Shown piece after piece: positions 1 to 8,370 of a stretch of DNA of 64,000 bases (positions within the stretch are counted from its first letter, which is position 1; every line of letters starts with the position of its first letter). The DNA comes from Bradyrhizobium liaoningense (GTDB lineage: Bacteria > Pseudomonadota > Alphaproteobacteria > Rhizobiales > Xanthobacteraceae): positions 1,008,772-1,072,771 of the forward strand of contig NZ_JAFCJS010000003.1 in assembly GCF_018130825.1 (NCBI RefSeq), in the 5' to 3' direction. Under the pieces are notes generated by a model. That model was not told where the DNA came from, made no database searches, and worked only from the letters and a program-made list of their open reading frames with translations. Made by a program: the position numbers and the translations under genes.

Positions 1-199
1 GATCTGGGTGAGCTGGCACGGCATCCGGATCCAGAACTGGCATCGTCCGCTCAGCACTTACATGACGCTGCTGCTCGACCACGGGCTTCAGCTGCGCCTG
101 TTCATCGAGCCGGAGCCCGAGGGCGGCGACCCCGGCAGAAACGCCATTCATCGCCGCGTGCCTTACTTCCACATCATGGAGTGGCTGAAGCCGGCTTGA
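1..199 (+). CDS. SAM-dependent methyltransferase, C-terminal end only
   Basis: The reading frame is open from the window edge and ends with TGA at 197-199, so only about the last 65 residues are seen. The tail contains HRPLSTYMTLLL, a Glu/Pro-rich stretch and ends RVPYFHIMEWLKPA. This resembles the C-terminal cap of class I (UbiE/Methyltransf_11-like) small-molecule methyltransferases, in which an aromatic-rich strand closes the Rossmann core. The SAM-binding motifs would lie upstream of the window, so the assignment rests on the tail alone. The next gene is also a methyltransferase, but it has its own start and is not a continuation. Confidence 0.6.
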   Translation, partial: IWVSWHGIRIQNWHRPLSTYMTLLLDHGLQLRLFIEPEPEGGDPGRNAIHRRVPYFHIMEWLKPA

Positions 200-278
200 G
201 TGGCGAGGCCGGTGAGTTCTGACGCGACTTTCATGTGTAGACTGCGCTCGCGATGGAATCTGGATTTGGAATCCTCCC

Positions 279-992
279 ATGATCCCCGATCGTCCTCCCG
301 TGCTGGCTCACGAACGCTTCGTCGCCGATCGCGACAATTTTGTCGGCCTTGATCTCGCCGCGCGCTTCGAGCGGATCGAGCGGACGAACCTGTGGGGCGC
401 AGCCACCTCGGTCTCGGGCCTCGGCTCGGAGGACCCAGCGACTGCTGCAATCCGGGAGGCGCTTCCTCCACTGCTGCAACGGCTCGGCGTGCGCTCGCTG
501 CTGGATGCGCCGTGCGGCGATGCGGGCTGGATCGGCCGCATGAAGCTCGGTCTCGACTACACCGGCATCGATATCGTGCCGTCGCTGATCGCGGCCAACA
601 ACGAGCGCGCCGCGCGCGGCGAGCTTTCCGGTCGCTTCTGCGTTCGGGATATCACGCGCGATGTGCTGCCGCCGGCCGACCTGATCCTGTGCCGCGACTG
701 CCTGGTGCATTTGAGTTTCGACAACATCTCGCGGGCATTACGGAATTTTCGTGCGAGCGGCGCGCGCTTCCTGCTGGTCACGACGTTTCCCGAATGGGAC
801 GACAATCGCGATTGCGAGGACGGCGACTGGCGCGCGCTGAACATGATGAGGGCGCCGTTCAACTGGCCGTCGCCGCGCGAGCTGATCAACGAGCGCTGCG
901 AGGAGGGAGGCGGCGGCTGGCGCGACAAGAGCCTCGGCCTCTGGCAGCTCGACCGACTGCCTGATCGTGTCCGCATTGCCACGGATGTGTGA
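279..992 (+). CDS. Class I SAM-dependent methyltransferase
   Basis: This 237-residue protein has the glycine-rich SAM-binding loop as DAPCGD (residues 76-81), followed by an acidic strand end (YTGIDIV) and a motif with LILCRDCLVHLS, as in Methyltransf_25/glycosyl-type methyltransferases. The substrate cannot be read from the sequence; relatives are often found with surface-polysaccharide genes. ATG at 279 precedes all motifs and the length is normal for the family. It follows another methyltransferase end by 79 nt and may share its transcript. Confidence 0.75.
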   Translation: MIPDRPPVLAHERFVADRDNFVGLDLAARFERIERTNLWGAATSVSGLGSEDPATAAIREALPPLLQRLGVRSLLDAPCGDAGWIGRMKLGLDYTGIDIVPSLIAANNERAARGELSGRFCVRDITRDVLPPADLILCRDCLVHLSFDNISRALRNFRASGARFLLVTTFPEWDDNRDCEDGDWRALNMMRAPFNWPSPRELINERCEEGGGGWRDKSLGLWQLDRLPDRVRIATDV

Positions 993-1093
993 CAGGCGCG
1001 GGTCGATCGTCCATTGCGCCGGTGATCATCCCGGCGATAGACTTTCGGTTGTGCAGCGATCTCGTATCGCGATGACCCTGCCGGAGCTCACCC

Positions 1094-2929
1094 ATGAGAG
1101 CAAGCGCCGTCCTCGCCGCGTTGTTGACCTGGTGCTGCGCTCCGGCCCTGGCGCAGCAGCAGGACGGCGGCGCGCTCTATGCCACGCATTGCGCGCAGTG
1201 CCACGATGGCGATGCGCAGAGCCGTGTGCCGGGCCGTACCGCCATGCAGGCGATGTCGTTCGATCATGTGCTGGGGGCTTTGACCTCCGGCAGCATGGCG
1301 GCGATGGCCAAGGATCGCAGCGACGCGGAACGCCGCGCGATTGCCGCCTTCGTCACCGGCAAGACCGCAGGTAGCGGCGTTGCAGCCGACGCGGAGGGCC
1401 GCTGCACGCAGCAGCTCAGCGGCTTTCCGCAGCCCCTCGATGGTCCGCGCTGGAACGGGTGGGGCGTGGACCTCAACAACAGCCGCTTCCAGCCCGCCGA
1501 CATGGCGGGGCTGACGGCGGAGCAGGTGCCGCATCTGCGGCTGAAATGGGCTTATGCGTTTCCCGGCGCCTCGGTGTCCTTTGCGCCGCCGACCATCATG
1601 GGCGGAGTGCTGTTCATCGGCGGCACCGATCGCAAGGTGCATGCGCTCGACGCGCGAAGCGGCTGCACGTTGTGGACGTTCGCGACAGACGGGGCCGTGC
1701 GCGCTGCGATCAGCTTTGGACAGCTTCCAGGCTCCGATCAGTTCGCGGTCTTCTTCGGCGATTTGCGCGCCAACGCCTATGCCGTGAACGCGCTGACCGG
1801 CGCGCTGATCTGGAAGACGAAGGTCGAGGAGCATGCCGCCGCGCGCATCACCGGCGCGCCGACGTTGCATTCCGGCGTGCTCTACGTCCCGGTGTCCTCG
1901 CTCGAGGAAGCCGCCGGCTCGCAACCCAGTTACGAATGCTGCACCTTCCGCGGCAGTGTGGTGGCGCTGCAGGCCGCGACCGGCAAGCTGGTGTGGCAGG
2001 CCTATACGATTCCCGAGGTGCCGCATCCGACGAGCAAGAATGCGAGGGGCACGCAGCTGTTCGGTCCGTCCGGCGCCGCCATCTGGTCGGCGCCGACGAT
2101 CGATCCGAAGCGCAACGCCGTCTATGTCGCTACCAGCAATTCCTATTCGAACCCGCCGGCCGCAACCGCAGATGCGATCCTGGCTTTCGAGCTCGGGACC
2201 GGGAAACTGCTCTGGAAGCAGCAGGCGACGCCCAAGGACGCCTATGTCGTGGCATGCTACGGCGCGGACAAGACCAATTGTCCCGACGATCACGGACCCG
2301 ATCACGATTTCGGCCAGTCGCCGATCCTGGCGACCTTAGGCGACGGCAGCCGCGTGCTCGCCATCGCGCAGAAATCCGGGGTCGTGCACGCGCTCGATCC
2401 CGATGACGGTGGCAAGATCCTGTGGCAGACGCGGATCGGGAAGGGCGGAGCGCTCGGTGGCAGCGAGTGGGGCTCGGCCGCGGATGGTGAGCGCATCTAT
2501 GTCGCCAACTCCGACGTACGCTTTACCCGTGACGGAACGCGGCAACTCGATTCCACGCAAGGAGGAGGCTTGTTCGGCCTCGACCTCGCTAGTGGGAAGA
2601 TCGCAATGGAAGTGCCCCCGGTCCCCTGCGGCGACCGTCGTCAATGCAGTCCCGCGCTCTCGGCGGCGGTGAGCCTGATCCCGGGCGTGGTGTTCTCCGG
2701 TAGCGTCAGCGGCTTCCTGCGGGCCTACGCCACCGACGGCAAGCTGCTTTGGGAGTTCGACACCGCGCAGGATTTCAAGGCCGTGAACGGCGTCCCCGCC
2801 CACGGTGGCGCGATCGACGGTCCCGGGCCGGTCATCGCCGGCGGCATGCTCTACACCAATGCCGGCTACGGCCAGTGGAGCGGCGTCGCCGGCAACGTGC
2901 TGCTGGCGTTCGAGGTGGGGACGGAGTGA
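1094..2929 (+). CDS. Cytochrome c / PQQ-type beta-propeller dehydrogenase (polyvinyl-alcohol dehydrogenase-like)
   Basis: The 611-residue precursor begins with a Sec signal peptide ending ALA-Q near residue 20. A heme c site CAQCH follows at residues 33-37. The rest holds repeated propeller blades of the type LDARSGCTLW, VNALTGALIWK, LQAATGKLVW and FELGTGKLLWK, which are the W-motifs of PQQ-binding alcohol dehydrogenases. An N-terminal cytochrome fused to a propeller without the usual large ADH insertions is the architecture of periplasmic polyvinyl-alcohol dehydrogenase (EC 1.1.2.6). The real substrate is probably a secondary alcohol and is not shown by the sequence. PQQ use is inferred from the family. 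Confidence 0.8.
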   Translation: MRASAVLAALLTWCCAPALAQQQDGGALYATHCAQCHDGDAQSRVPGRTAMQAMSFDHVLGALTSGSMAAMAKDRSDAERRAIAAFVTGKTAGSGVAADAEGRCTQQLSGFPQPLDGPRWNGWGVDLNNSRFQPADMAGLTAEQVPHLRLKWAYAFPGASVSFAPPTIMGGVLFIGGTDRKVHALDARSGCTLWTFATDGAVRAAISFGQLPGSDQFAVFFGDLRANAYAVNALTGALIWKTKVEEHAAARITGAPTLHSGVLYVPVSSLEEAAGSQPSYECCTFRGSVVALQAATGKLVWQAYTIPEVPHPTSKNARGTQLFGPSGAAIWSAPTIDPKRNAVYVATSNSYSNPPAATADAILAFELGTGKLLWKQQATPKDAYVVACYGADKTNCPDDHGPDHDFGQSPILATLGDGSRVLAIAQKSGVVHALDPDDGGKILWQTRIGKGGALGGSEWGSAADGERIYVANSDVRFTRDGTRQLDSTQGGGLFGLDLASGKIAMEVPPVPCGDRRQCSPALSAAVSLIPGVVFSGSVSGFLRAYATDGKLLWEFDTAQDFKAVNGVPAHGGAIDGPGPVIAGGMLYTNAGYGQWSGVAGNVLLAFEVGTE

Positions 2930-3050
2930 GGGCGTCACGGAGTCTTTCCCTGCACTGCGTCCGGGACCCGGCTTGAGGTTGCCTCATCGACGACGGAGGG
3001 TGAGTGGCGCTGCTCTTTCAATTTGCATGCGGCAATGGGAGGCAAATTCG

Positions 3051-3470
3051 ATGATCGATGCCAGATGCAGTTGCGGCGCTGTTTCACTTTCGCTTCCGGG
3101 ACCAACCAGGCTGGTCGCGGCCTGTCATTGCATCGACTGCCAGCGGCGAACCGGGGCACCGTTCGGTGTCGGTGCGTTTTACCCGGTCGAAGCCGTAACG
3201 ATCTTCGGCGCGCCGAAGGAGTACGTTCGCGCCGCCGCAAGCGGGGGCGAGGTCCGCTTCTATTTTTGCTCCGACTGCGGCTCGACGGTCTGTTGGAAGG
3301 CCGACAATCTGCCTGACATGATCGGCGTTGCCGTCGGCGCCATCGCGGACCCGGATTTCCCGGCGCCCGCCAGATCGGTGTTCGAGCAATCGAAACATGC
3401 GTGGGTCGAGATCGGCGGCTCGGGTGTCGCGCACTTCGAAGGGAGCAGCGCGCGGAAGAGTTCAGGCTGA
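3051..3470 (+). CDS. GFA-family zinc protein (glutathione-dependent formaldehyde-activating enzyme-like)
   Basis: This 139-residue protein carries the CENP-V/GFA zinc ligands in order: CSCG near the N-terminus, CHCIDCQRRTGAPFG, then FCSDCGS. The fold binds two zinc ions and includes enzymes that condense formaldehyde with glutathione, but most members have unknown substrates. ATG at 3051 (MIDARCSCG) is preferred because family members begin a few residues before the first Cys pair. An in-frame ATG at 3027 is a second option. It stands alone downstream of the propeller dehydrogenase. Confidence 0.8.
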   Translation: MIDARCSCGAVSLSLPGPTRLVAACHCIDCQRRTGAPFGVGAFYPVEAVTIFGAPKEYVRAAASGGEVRFYFCSDCGSTVCWKADNLPDMIGVAVGAIADPDFPAPARSVFEQSKHAWVEIGGSGVAHFEGSSARKSSG

Positions 3471-3513
3471 GGCACAGGCATCGAGCGCTGGTGCCGGCGC
3501 GGCCGGTATTCGG

Positions 3514-3741
3514 TCAGGGATGCTGCCGTGCGTTAGACGGCGCTCCTGTCGTCTGTATCGGCTCACCGGGAGCACGGTCCAGCGGCGGGTGAGGCCTGGC
3601 GAGTCCGACCGTTCCGGGAGGTGCGTCGTTGCTGGCCGTGCGGGTATTGACGCGCTCTAACGTGACTGTCGATGCAACCACAATGGCGATGGCCAAGGCG
3701 ACAGCGGATAGGGCTAAGGCTGCTCGATCATTCGGGTCCAT
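3514..3741 (-). CDS. Small hypothetical membrane-anchored protein
   Basis: This 75-residue protein starts MDPNDRAALALSAVAL and has one hydrophobic helix (about residues 8-27), followed by a Thr/Pro-rich soluble tail. The start at 3741 has a GGAGG ribosome-binding site seven bases upstream. A longer in-frame reading to 3975 would run through the tRNA-Thr gene and is rejected. Topology suggests a single-pass inner-membrane protein with a periplasmic tail. No family was recognised. Confidence 0.55.
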   Translation of the reverse strand: MDPNDRAALALSAVALAIAIVVASTVTLERVNTRTASNDAPPGTVGLARPHPPLDRAPGEPIQTTGAPSNARQHP

Positions 3742-3839
3742 CGCTAGACCTCCACGAGACGGCTCTATGGTGCGAGGATAACGCCGAACTGATGATTTGG
3801 TTCTTGCGTCAGGCCACGACGCGGTGTCGGCTAAACCAA

Positions 3840-3914
3840 TGGTGCCGGCTGAGGGGATTGAACCCCCGACCTTCGGTTTACAAAACCGCTGCTCTACCGC
3901 TGAGCTAAGCCGGC
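3840..3914 (-). tRNA. tRNA-Thr (TGT anticodon)
   Basis: Read on the minus strand, the 75-nt element begins GCCGGCTTAGCTCAGC and has an anticodon loop TTTGTAA giving TGT. The T-arm is GGTTCAATCCC and the acceptor closes on GCCGGC with an encoded CCA end. All four cloverleaf stems pair. Confidence 0.96.
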
Positions 3915-4032
3915 GACGCTGGGAAGCGGGGCCGGGTCGGCATGCGCCGGGGCTGTCCGCCTGTGCGCGCCGCAATACCAGACTTGATTGGAAAGTGCCA
4001 GAACCCGAAGGTGGCGTCTCGCCGGCATGAAA

Positions 4033-4055
4033 CAGGCGGCCCGCTGGGCCGCCTG
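4033..4055 (-). terminator. Hairpin terminator after the secreted protein at 4079-4531
   Basis: A perfect 10-bp stem (CAGGCGGCCC / GGGCCGCCTG) with a 3-nt loop lies 23 nt past the stop of the minus-strand gene. On the minus strand it is followed by TTTCATG, a short T-run, so it may be an imperfect intrinsic terminator. Confidence 0.6.
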
Positions 4056-4078
4056 AAACCGTTCAACCCGATGGAAGC

Positions 4079-4531
4079 TTACTGGCAGAGGTGCCGCCGG
4101 CCGTCTTCGCCCTTGGTCCAGGTGCCGGGCCTACAGACGATGCCGTTGCGGGTCGCATAGGCGTCCCAGTTGCCGTACCAGCCCGGGCCGCCGCGGTCGT
4201 AGCTCGCGTAGGCATTGCCCCAGCCCTGGAACGGCGCAGCGGCGACCGCTGCTGCGGTTCCGACGGCCGCGCCAGCCACTGCGCCCGCCGTATCGAGCGG
4301 CCAGAAGCCCGATTGCCGTCCATCATTCGGATTCACCTGGTTGCGGGCCATGTGGCGGCGGCGATAGGCGCGGTCGGTGGTGGAATTGGCGGGACCGAGA
4401 TTCTGGCAATTGGGATCCTGGAAGAGCCCCGTGCAGCGGCCCGAATTGTCGACCGTGGCTTGTGCGAAGGCCGGTGTTGCCAGCGTGGACGCGACGATCG
4501 CGGCCAAGCCAAGAAGCTTCAGGCTCGTCAT
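4079..4531 (-). CDS. Secreted hypothetical protein
   Basis: This 150-residue precursor has a clear Sec signal peptide (MTSLKLLGLAAIVASTLATPAFA, cleavage after AFA). A Cys-containing segment (GRCTGLFQDPNCQNLGP) follows, then a basic stretch with RRRHMAR. After that come an Ala/Gly/Val-rich helix (AGAVAGAAVGTAAAVAAAP, about residues 82-100) and an aromatic/Gly-rich tail with another Cys pair. The Ala/Gly helix could associate with a membrane. Proteins of this type are common in Bradyrhizobiaceae and have no assigned function. Confidence 0.7.
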   Translation of the reverse strand: MTSLKLLGLAAIVASTLATPAFAQATVDNSGRCTGLFQDPNCQNLGPANSTTDRAYRRRHMARNQVNPNDGRQSGFWPLDTAGAVAGAAVGTAAAVAAAPFQGWGNAYASYDRGGPGWYGNWDAYATRNGIVCRPGTWTKGEDGRRHLCQ

Positions 4532-4837
4532 GGCATTTTCTCCATGTTGTTGAGACCTGTGCTAAATGCCACCTCCGGCAGTCGTTCCGCGGATTCTCGC
4601 CTGCGGGGTCACATCGACGTGAGCCCGTCCAGGATGTGAAATTTGTGCCACGCAACCTTGCTCGCTCCGGCACCTGCCGTGAGTTCGCGCCGCGTTAACG
4701 CTTTGCTAGCGCGCCTTTCGGCATTTGAGCGGCTCGCGATCCTTACGCGTTAGGCTTACCGGAATTTGGTGAGCAGGCCTTAACCCTCTCCATGTTGCGA
4801 TCGGATAGGTTGTGTTCCGGATAACCGGGGCCTTCTC
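4532..4837. other. Divergent intergenic region (about 306 bp)
   Basis: This is the shared upstream region of two divergently transcribed genes for secreted proteins. It should contain both promoters. I see no convincing coding frame, RNA gene or perfect operator in it. Confidence 0.5.
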
Positions 4838-5323
4838 ATGCGCGCTGTGGCGCTCGCTGCCTTTCTGATCGGACTGCCCGCGACGGCGTTGGCCGGCGGC
4901 GGCTTCGACATCGTCGTGCCCGGCCGTCCCGGCGTGCCGATCATCATCAACAACATCGATGCGTCCTATAGCGTCGTCGAAGGTGTCTGGGGCCTGGGCA
5001 AGAACGTCCAGGTGCAGCCGACGATCTATGGCGGGCGCTATGTCGCCGAGCGGCAGCCCTCCGACGTCGGTCATTATTATCCGACGCTCGGCTTGCGGCC
5101 GGGCTACGGCCGGCTCGAGGTCGAGCCGCCCGCGAACCGCAAATTGCCCAAGCCCGCCGAGGGCTATCACCAGAGCTGGGGCGCGTCGTCGGCGCCGCTG
5201 CCGGCGCAGATGGACGTGCCCGTCGACCCTCCGCCGGTGATCTACGCGCCGGAGATCAACGAACGTCCGCGGCGCCCCCGGCCACGGCCGCATGTCGAAA
5301 TCCCCGGCAAGCCGCCGGGTTAA
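4838..5323 (+). CDS. Secreted hypothetical protein, Pro-rich C-terminus
   Basis: This 161-residue precursor starts with a signal peptide (MRAVALAAFLIGLPATALA, cleavage at ALA-GGG). The mature part opens with GGGFDIVVPGRPGVPIIIN and ends in a Pro/Arg-rich tail (RPRRPRPRPHVEIPGKPPG). Export to the periplasm or cell surface is likely. It lies 56 nt upstream of the Gly/Tyr-rich protein and may be co-transcribed with it. No domain was recognised. Confidence 0.65.
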   Translation: MRAVALAAFLIGLPATALAGGGFDIVVPGRPGVPIIINNIDASYSVVEGVWGLGKNVQVQPTIYGGRYVAERQPSDVGHYYPTLGLRPGYGRLEVEPPANRKLPKPAEGYHQSWGASSAPLPAQMDVPVDPPPVIYAPEINERPRRPRPRPHVEIPGKPPG

Positions 5324-5379
5324 GAAGCGTCAAGAATCCAAGACAAATTCCAACAAACGAAAATCAACAGGAGAGAGTA

Positions 5380-5859
5380 ATGCGTCAAATGATTTCGGGA
5401 CTGGTCGCGGCGGCTGCCGTGATGTTTGTCGGGGCTGCGCCTGCCGCGGCCTGCGGCTTCACCACGTGCGCACCCGTTGCGCCGGTCTATACCGGCTGCA
5501 ACACCGGCTGCGGCGGCTATGGTTATGGATACGGCTATGGCGCCTATGAGCGTCTCGCTGAGCCGACCACGCAGTATTATTACGTCAACCAGGGCCCGAC
5601 CTACACCGGCCCGGGTGCCTTCGCGCCGTATCCGACCTATCGTGAGGACGCGGTCGTCGCTCCCGCCAATTACGGCTACGGCTATGGCTATCGCGCCGCT
5701 CCCTATCACCGCCCGTACTACCGTCCGTATCGCTACGGCTACGGTCCGCGCTACGGCTATCTGCCGCGCGTGCACTATGGCTACGGCCCGCGCTATGGCT
5801 ACGCCCACCGTCACGCGCCGTACTACGGCGGTCACCGCGTGCTGCGCCGCTACTACTGA
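5380..5859 (+). CDS. Gly/Tyr-rich secreted protein with repeats
   Basis: This 159-residue precursor has a Sec signal peptide ending near AAPAAA-C. It is followed by a low-complexity mature region rich in Gly, Tyr, Arg and Pro. The block YGYGPRYGY occurs twice near residues 115-145, with shorter YGYGYG runs earlier and an RRYY end. A strong ribosome-binding site (AGGAGAG) precedes the ATG. Composition suggests a surface or cell-wall-associated structural protein. Four Cys residues sit in the first mature segment. Confidence 0.7.
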   Translation: MRQMISGLVAAAAVMFVGAAPAAACGFTTCAPVAPVYTGCNTGCGGYGYGYGYGAYERLAEPTTQYYYVNQGPTYTGPGAFAPYPTYREDAVVAPANYGYGYGYRAAPYHRPYYRPYRYGYGPRYGYLPRVHYGYGPRYGYAHRHAPYYGGHRVLRRYY

Positions 5860-5883
5860 TCCCTGATCGGTTGAATCAACGAA

Positions 5884-5916
5884 GCGCCCGATCGCGTGAT
5901 GCGGACGGGCGTTTTG
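5884..5916 (+). terminator. Intrinsic terminator after the Gly/Tyr-rich gene
   Basis: An inverted repeat CGCCCG (5885-5890) / CGGGCG (5906-5911) is followed directly by TTTTGCTTTT. It lies 25 nt after the stop codon, the classic position for a Rho-independent terminator. Confidence 0.7.
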
Positions 5917-5995
5917 CTTTTCTGATGTGCGCGTGGTCGCGATCGGAATCGGTTTTGGCCGTCAGCCCGCCTACGCCTACCGGCTACCGCGTGGC

Positions 5996-6069
5996 AGCCT
6001 TCGCTCGCTTCGCTTAATGATGTTCTGAACTGGCTTGCCTAGCCGTAGCTCGCGAAGCGAGCGAAGGCT
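5996..6069. repeat. Long inverted repeat abutting tRNA-Tyr
   Basis: Two perfectly complementary 18-nt arms, AGCCTTCGCTCGCTTCGC at 5996-6013 and its reverse complement at 6052-6069, are separated by 38 nt. The right arm ends on the last base of the CCA of the tRNA-Tyr gene. The internal CGCTCGCTTCGC unit is itself repetitive. It looks like a palindromic intergenic repeat and could also act as a tRNA 3' processing or termination hairpin. Confidence 0.75.
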
Positions 6070-6154
6070 GGTGGGGGAGGCAGGACTCGAACCTGCGAAG
6101 CCATGAGGCGGCTGATTTACAGTCAGCTCCCTTTGCCACTCGGGACACTCCCCC
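6069..6154 (-). tRNA. tRNA-Tyr (GTA anticodon)
   Basis: The minus strand gives an 86-nt element that begins GGGGGAGTGTCCCGAGTGG and has a class II long variable arm. The anticodon loop contains GTA (ACTGTAAAT), the T-arm is GGTTCGAGTCC, and the acceptor CTCCCCC is followed by ACCA. The long variable arm and GTA anticodon identify tRNA-Tyr. Confidence 0.96.
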
Positions 6155-6361
6155 GCTCGACGGCAGCACAATCGGGCCGGACCTTGCCGGCGGACCGAAG
6201 ACGGCCATGGAACGTGAAGGCCGCGACAGCCCGGATGGGGGCGCGACCGGGCGCGTTTATGGGCGAAGCGGTGGGGCAAAGTCAACCGAGGCGAACAGCT
6301 AAAATCGCCCCTGAAGGCACCGAAATTGCCATATTCCGGCACCCGTGACACAAGCGAGCCC

Positions 6362-7189
6362 ATGAAGGACAAAAAATTCGCCCCGAGGGGCTCCCGCGGC
6401 GGGGCTAAGCCCTTCAACAGGCCCGGAAAATCGGCCGGCCGCCCGGCCTGGCGCGACCGCGATTCGCATGCCGACGGGCCCGTCATCCTCTATGGCTGGC
6501 ACACCGTCACCATGGCGCTCGCCAATCCAAAGCGCCGGATCCGCAAGCTGACGCTGACCGAGAACGCCGCAAGGCGGCTCGCAGAGGAAAACATCGAGAC
6601 CCGCGTCGCGCCCGAGATCGTGCGGCCCCAGGAGATCGACCGCCTGCTATCGCCCGACGCCGTGCATCAGGGCCTGCTCGCCGAAGCCGATCCCCTGCCT
6701 TCGCCTGACATCGAGACCCTGAAGCAGGAAGGCATGGTGCTGGTGCTCGACCAGATCACCGATCCGCACAATGTGGGCGCCATCCTGCGCTCGGCCGCGG
6801 CCTTTGCGGTGAAGGCGATCGTCACCACCGCACGCCACAGTCCGGAAGCCACCGGCGTGCTCGCAAAAGCCGCCTCCGGCGCGCTCGAACTTGTGCCAAT
6901 GGTTACCGTGCAGAACCTCGCCCGCGCGCTGACCGCGCTCAACGAGCGCGGGTTCCAGACCGTCGGCCTCGACAGCGAGGGCACCGAGAACCTTTCGGAC
7001 GTCGCGTTGCGCGAGCCGCTTGCGTTGGTTCTCGGCGCCGAGGGCAAGGGCCTCAGGCAATTGACCCGCGAGACCTGCAGCGTGGTGGCGCGGCTCGACA
7101 TGCCCGGCGAGATCAAGAGCCTCAACGTCTCCAACGCCGCCGTACTCTCGCTCTATGTCGGCGCAAGCCGGCTTGGACTGATGAAGTAG
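6362..7189 (+). CDS. rlmB: 23S rRNA (guanosine-2'-O)-methyltransferase RlmB (SpoU family)
   Basis: The 275-residue protein has an N-terminal substrate-binding domain starting around ILYGWHTV and a knotted SPOUT domain. All three SpoU motifs are visible: VLDQITDPHNVGAILRSA, LVLGAEGKGL and LNVSNAAVLSLY. The enzyme methylates the ribose of a conserved guanosine (G2251 in E. coli) in the peptidyl-transferase P-loop. The basic N-terminal tail (KDKKFAPRGSRGG) is a common alphaproteobacterial extension. ATG at 6362 is chosen over one 36 nt upstream because it begins the family-like basic tail. Confidence 0.92.
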   Translation: MKDKKFAPRGSRGGAKPFNRPGKSAGRPAWRDRDSHADGPVILYGWHTVTMALANPKRRIRKLTLTENAARRLAEENIETRVAPEIVRPQEIDRLLSPDAVHQGLLAEADPLPSPDIETLKQEGMVLVLDQITDPHNVGAILRSAAAFAVKAIVTTARHSPEATGVLAKAASGALELVPMVTVQNLARALTALNERGFQTVGLDSEGTENLSDVALREPLALVLGAEGKGLRQLTRETCSVVARLDMPGEIKSLNVSNAAVLSLYVGASRLGLMK

Positions 7190-7202
7190 CGCTGCCGAGC
7201 TG

Positions 7203-8234
7203 CTACCCCATCATCTCCCGCACCAGCGGCACCACCTTCCGTCCGTAGAGCTCGATGCTCTTCATCAGCTTCTCGTGCGGCAGGGGACCCGCCGAATATT
7301 TCAACTGGAACCGCGAAATCCCGAGCGCCTTCGCGGTTTTGGCGATCTTGCGCGCCACAGTTTCGGGCGAGCCGACATAGAGCGAGCCGTGCTCGGCCTC
7401 GCTCACGAACTCGTCGCGGCCCATCGGCGGCCAGCCGCGCTCCTTGCCGATGCGGTCGCGCATGGCCTTGTAATCGGGCCACAGCTCCTCGCGCGCCTGC
7501 GCATCGCTCTCGGCGACGTAGCCGGGCGAGTGCACGCCGATCGGCTGCGTCGGGCGGCCGAACTCCCTAGAGGCGCGGTGATAGAGATCGACGTAGGGCG
7601 CAAAGCGCGCGGGATCGCCGCCGATAATCGCGAGCATCAAAGGCAAATCGTAATGCGCCGCGCGCACCACCGATTGCGGGCTGCCGCCAACGCCGATCCA
7701 GGTCTTGAGCCGGCCGTTCTCGACCGGGGGATAGACGAGCTGGTCCCTCAGCGGCGGACGCAGCTTGCCTTCCCAGCTCACCGGCTGCTGCGACAGCAGG
7801 GCTGTGAACAAGTCGAGCTTCTCCTCGAACAGCTCTTCGTATTTGCGCAGGTCGAAGCCGAACAGAGGGAATGACTCTGTGAAGGAGCCGCGGCCGAGGA
7901 TCACCTCGGCGCGTCCGTTGGAAAGCGCATCGAGCGTCGCAAAGCGCTGGAACACGCGGATCGGATCGTCCGAGCTCAGCACCGTCACGGCCGAGCCGAG
8001 ATGGATGCGCCGGGTGCGCGCCGCGACCGCCGCGAGCACGGTCTCGGGCGAGGAGATCGCGAAGTCGGCGCGGTGATGCTCGCCGAGGCCGATGAAATCG
8101 AGCCCGAGCTCGTCGGCCAGCATGGCTTCGTCGACGACGTTGCGGATCACCTGCGCATGCGGAAGCATGGTGCCGGAGGCGGCCCTGGTGACATCGCCAA
8201 AGGTGTCCAGTCCGAATTCGAGCGGTGCGGTCAT
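7203..8234 (-). CDS. LLM-class flavin-dependent oxidoreductase
   Basis: This 343-residue protein begins MTAPLEFGLDTFGDV and shows luciferase-like monooxygenase features: LGLDFIGLGEHHR, LGSAVTVLSSDDPIRVFQ and LGRGSFTESF. It should be an F420- or FMN-type TIM-barrel enzyme that needs a separate flavin reductase; its substrate is unknown. The start at 8234 is preferred to one 36 nt upstream because it matches the beta-1 strand of the family. It converges on rlmB with a 13-nt gap. Confidence 0.85.
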   Translation of the reverse strand: MTAPLEFGLDTFGDVTRAASGTMLPHAQVIRNVVDEAMLADELGLDFIGLGEHHRADFAISSPETVLAAVAARTRRIHLGSAVTVLSSDDPIRVFQRFATLDALSNGRAEVILGRGSFTESFPLFGFDLRKYEELFEEKLDLFTALLSQQPVSWEGKLRPPLRDQLVYPPVENGRLKTWIGVGGSPQSVVRAAHYDLPLMLAIIGGDPARFAPYVDLYHRASREFGRPTQPIGVHSPGYVAESDAQAREELWPDYKAMRDRIGKERGWPPMGRDEFVSEAEHGSLYVGSPETVARKIAKTAKALGISRFQLKYSAGPLPHEKLMKSIELYGRKVVPLVREMMG

Positions 8235-8370
8235 TGATGAGATCTCTGCGGGGCGCGACAGGCCCCTCACGGGAGGGAAATAGTTGCCGTGGAGCTAGGG
8301 CGGGGAGGCTGCTCCGACAATGCTGATCCGGGAAAGGCATCGTTTCCGATTTTACATCGAACCAGCGGGC

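Noticed and set aside
1088..2305. Long minus-strand frame (405 codons) opposite the propeller dehydrogenase
   Set aside because: It is antisense to a clear gene, very rich in Arg, His and Ala, and has no domain; such frames are common in GC-rich DNA.
3797..4030. Plus-strand frame across tRNA-Thr with EGIEPPTFGLQNRCSTAELS
   Set aside because: Translation of the antisense strand of a tRNA; not a protein.
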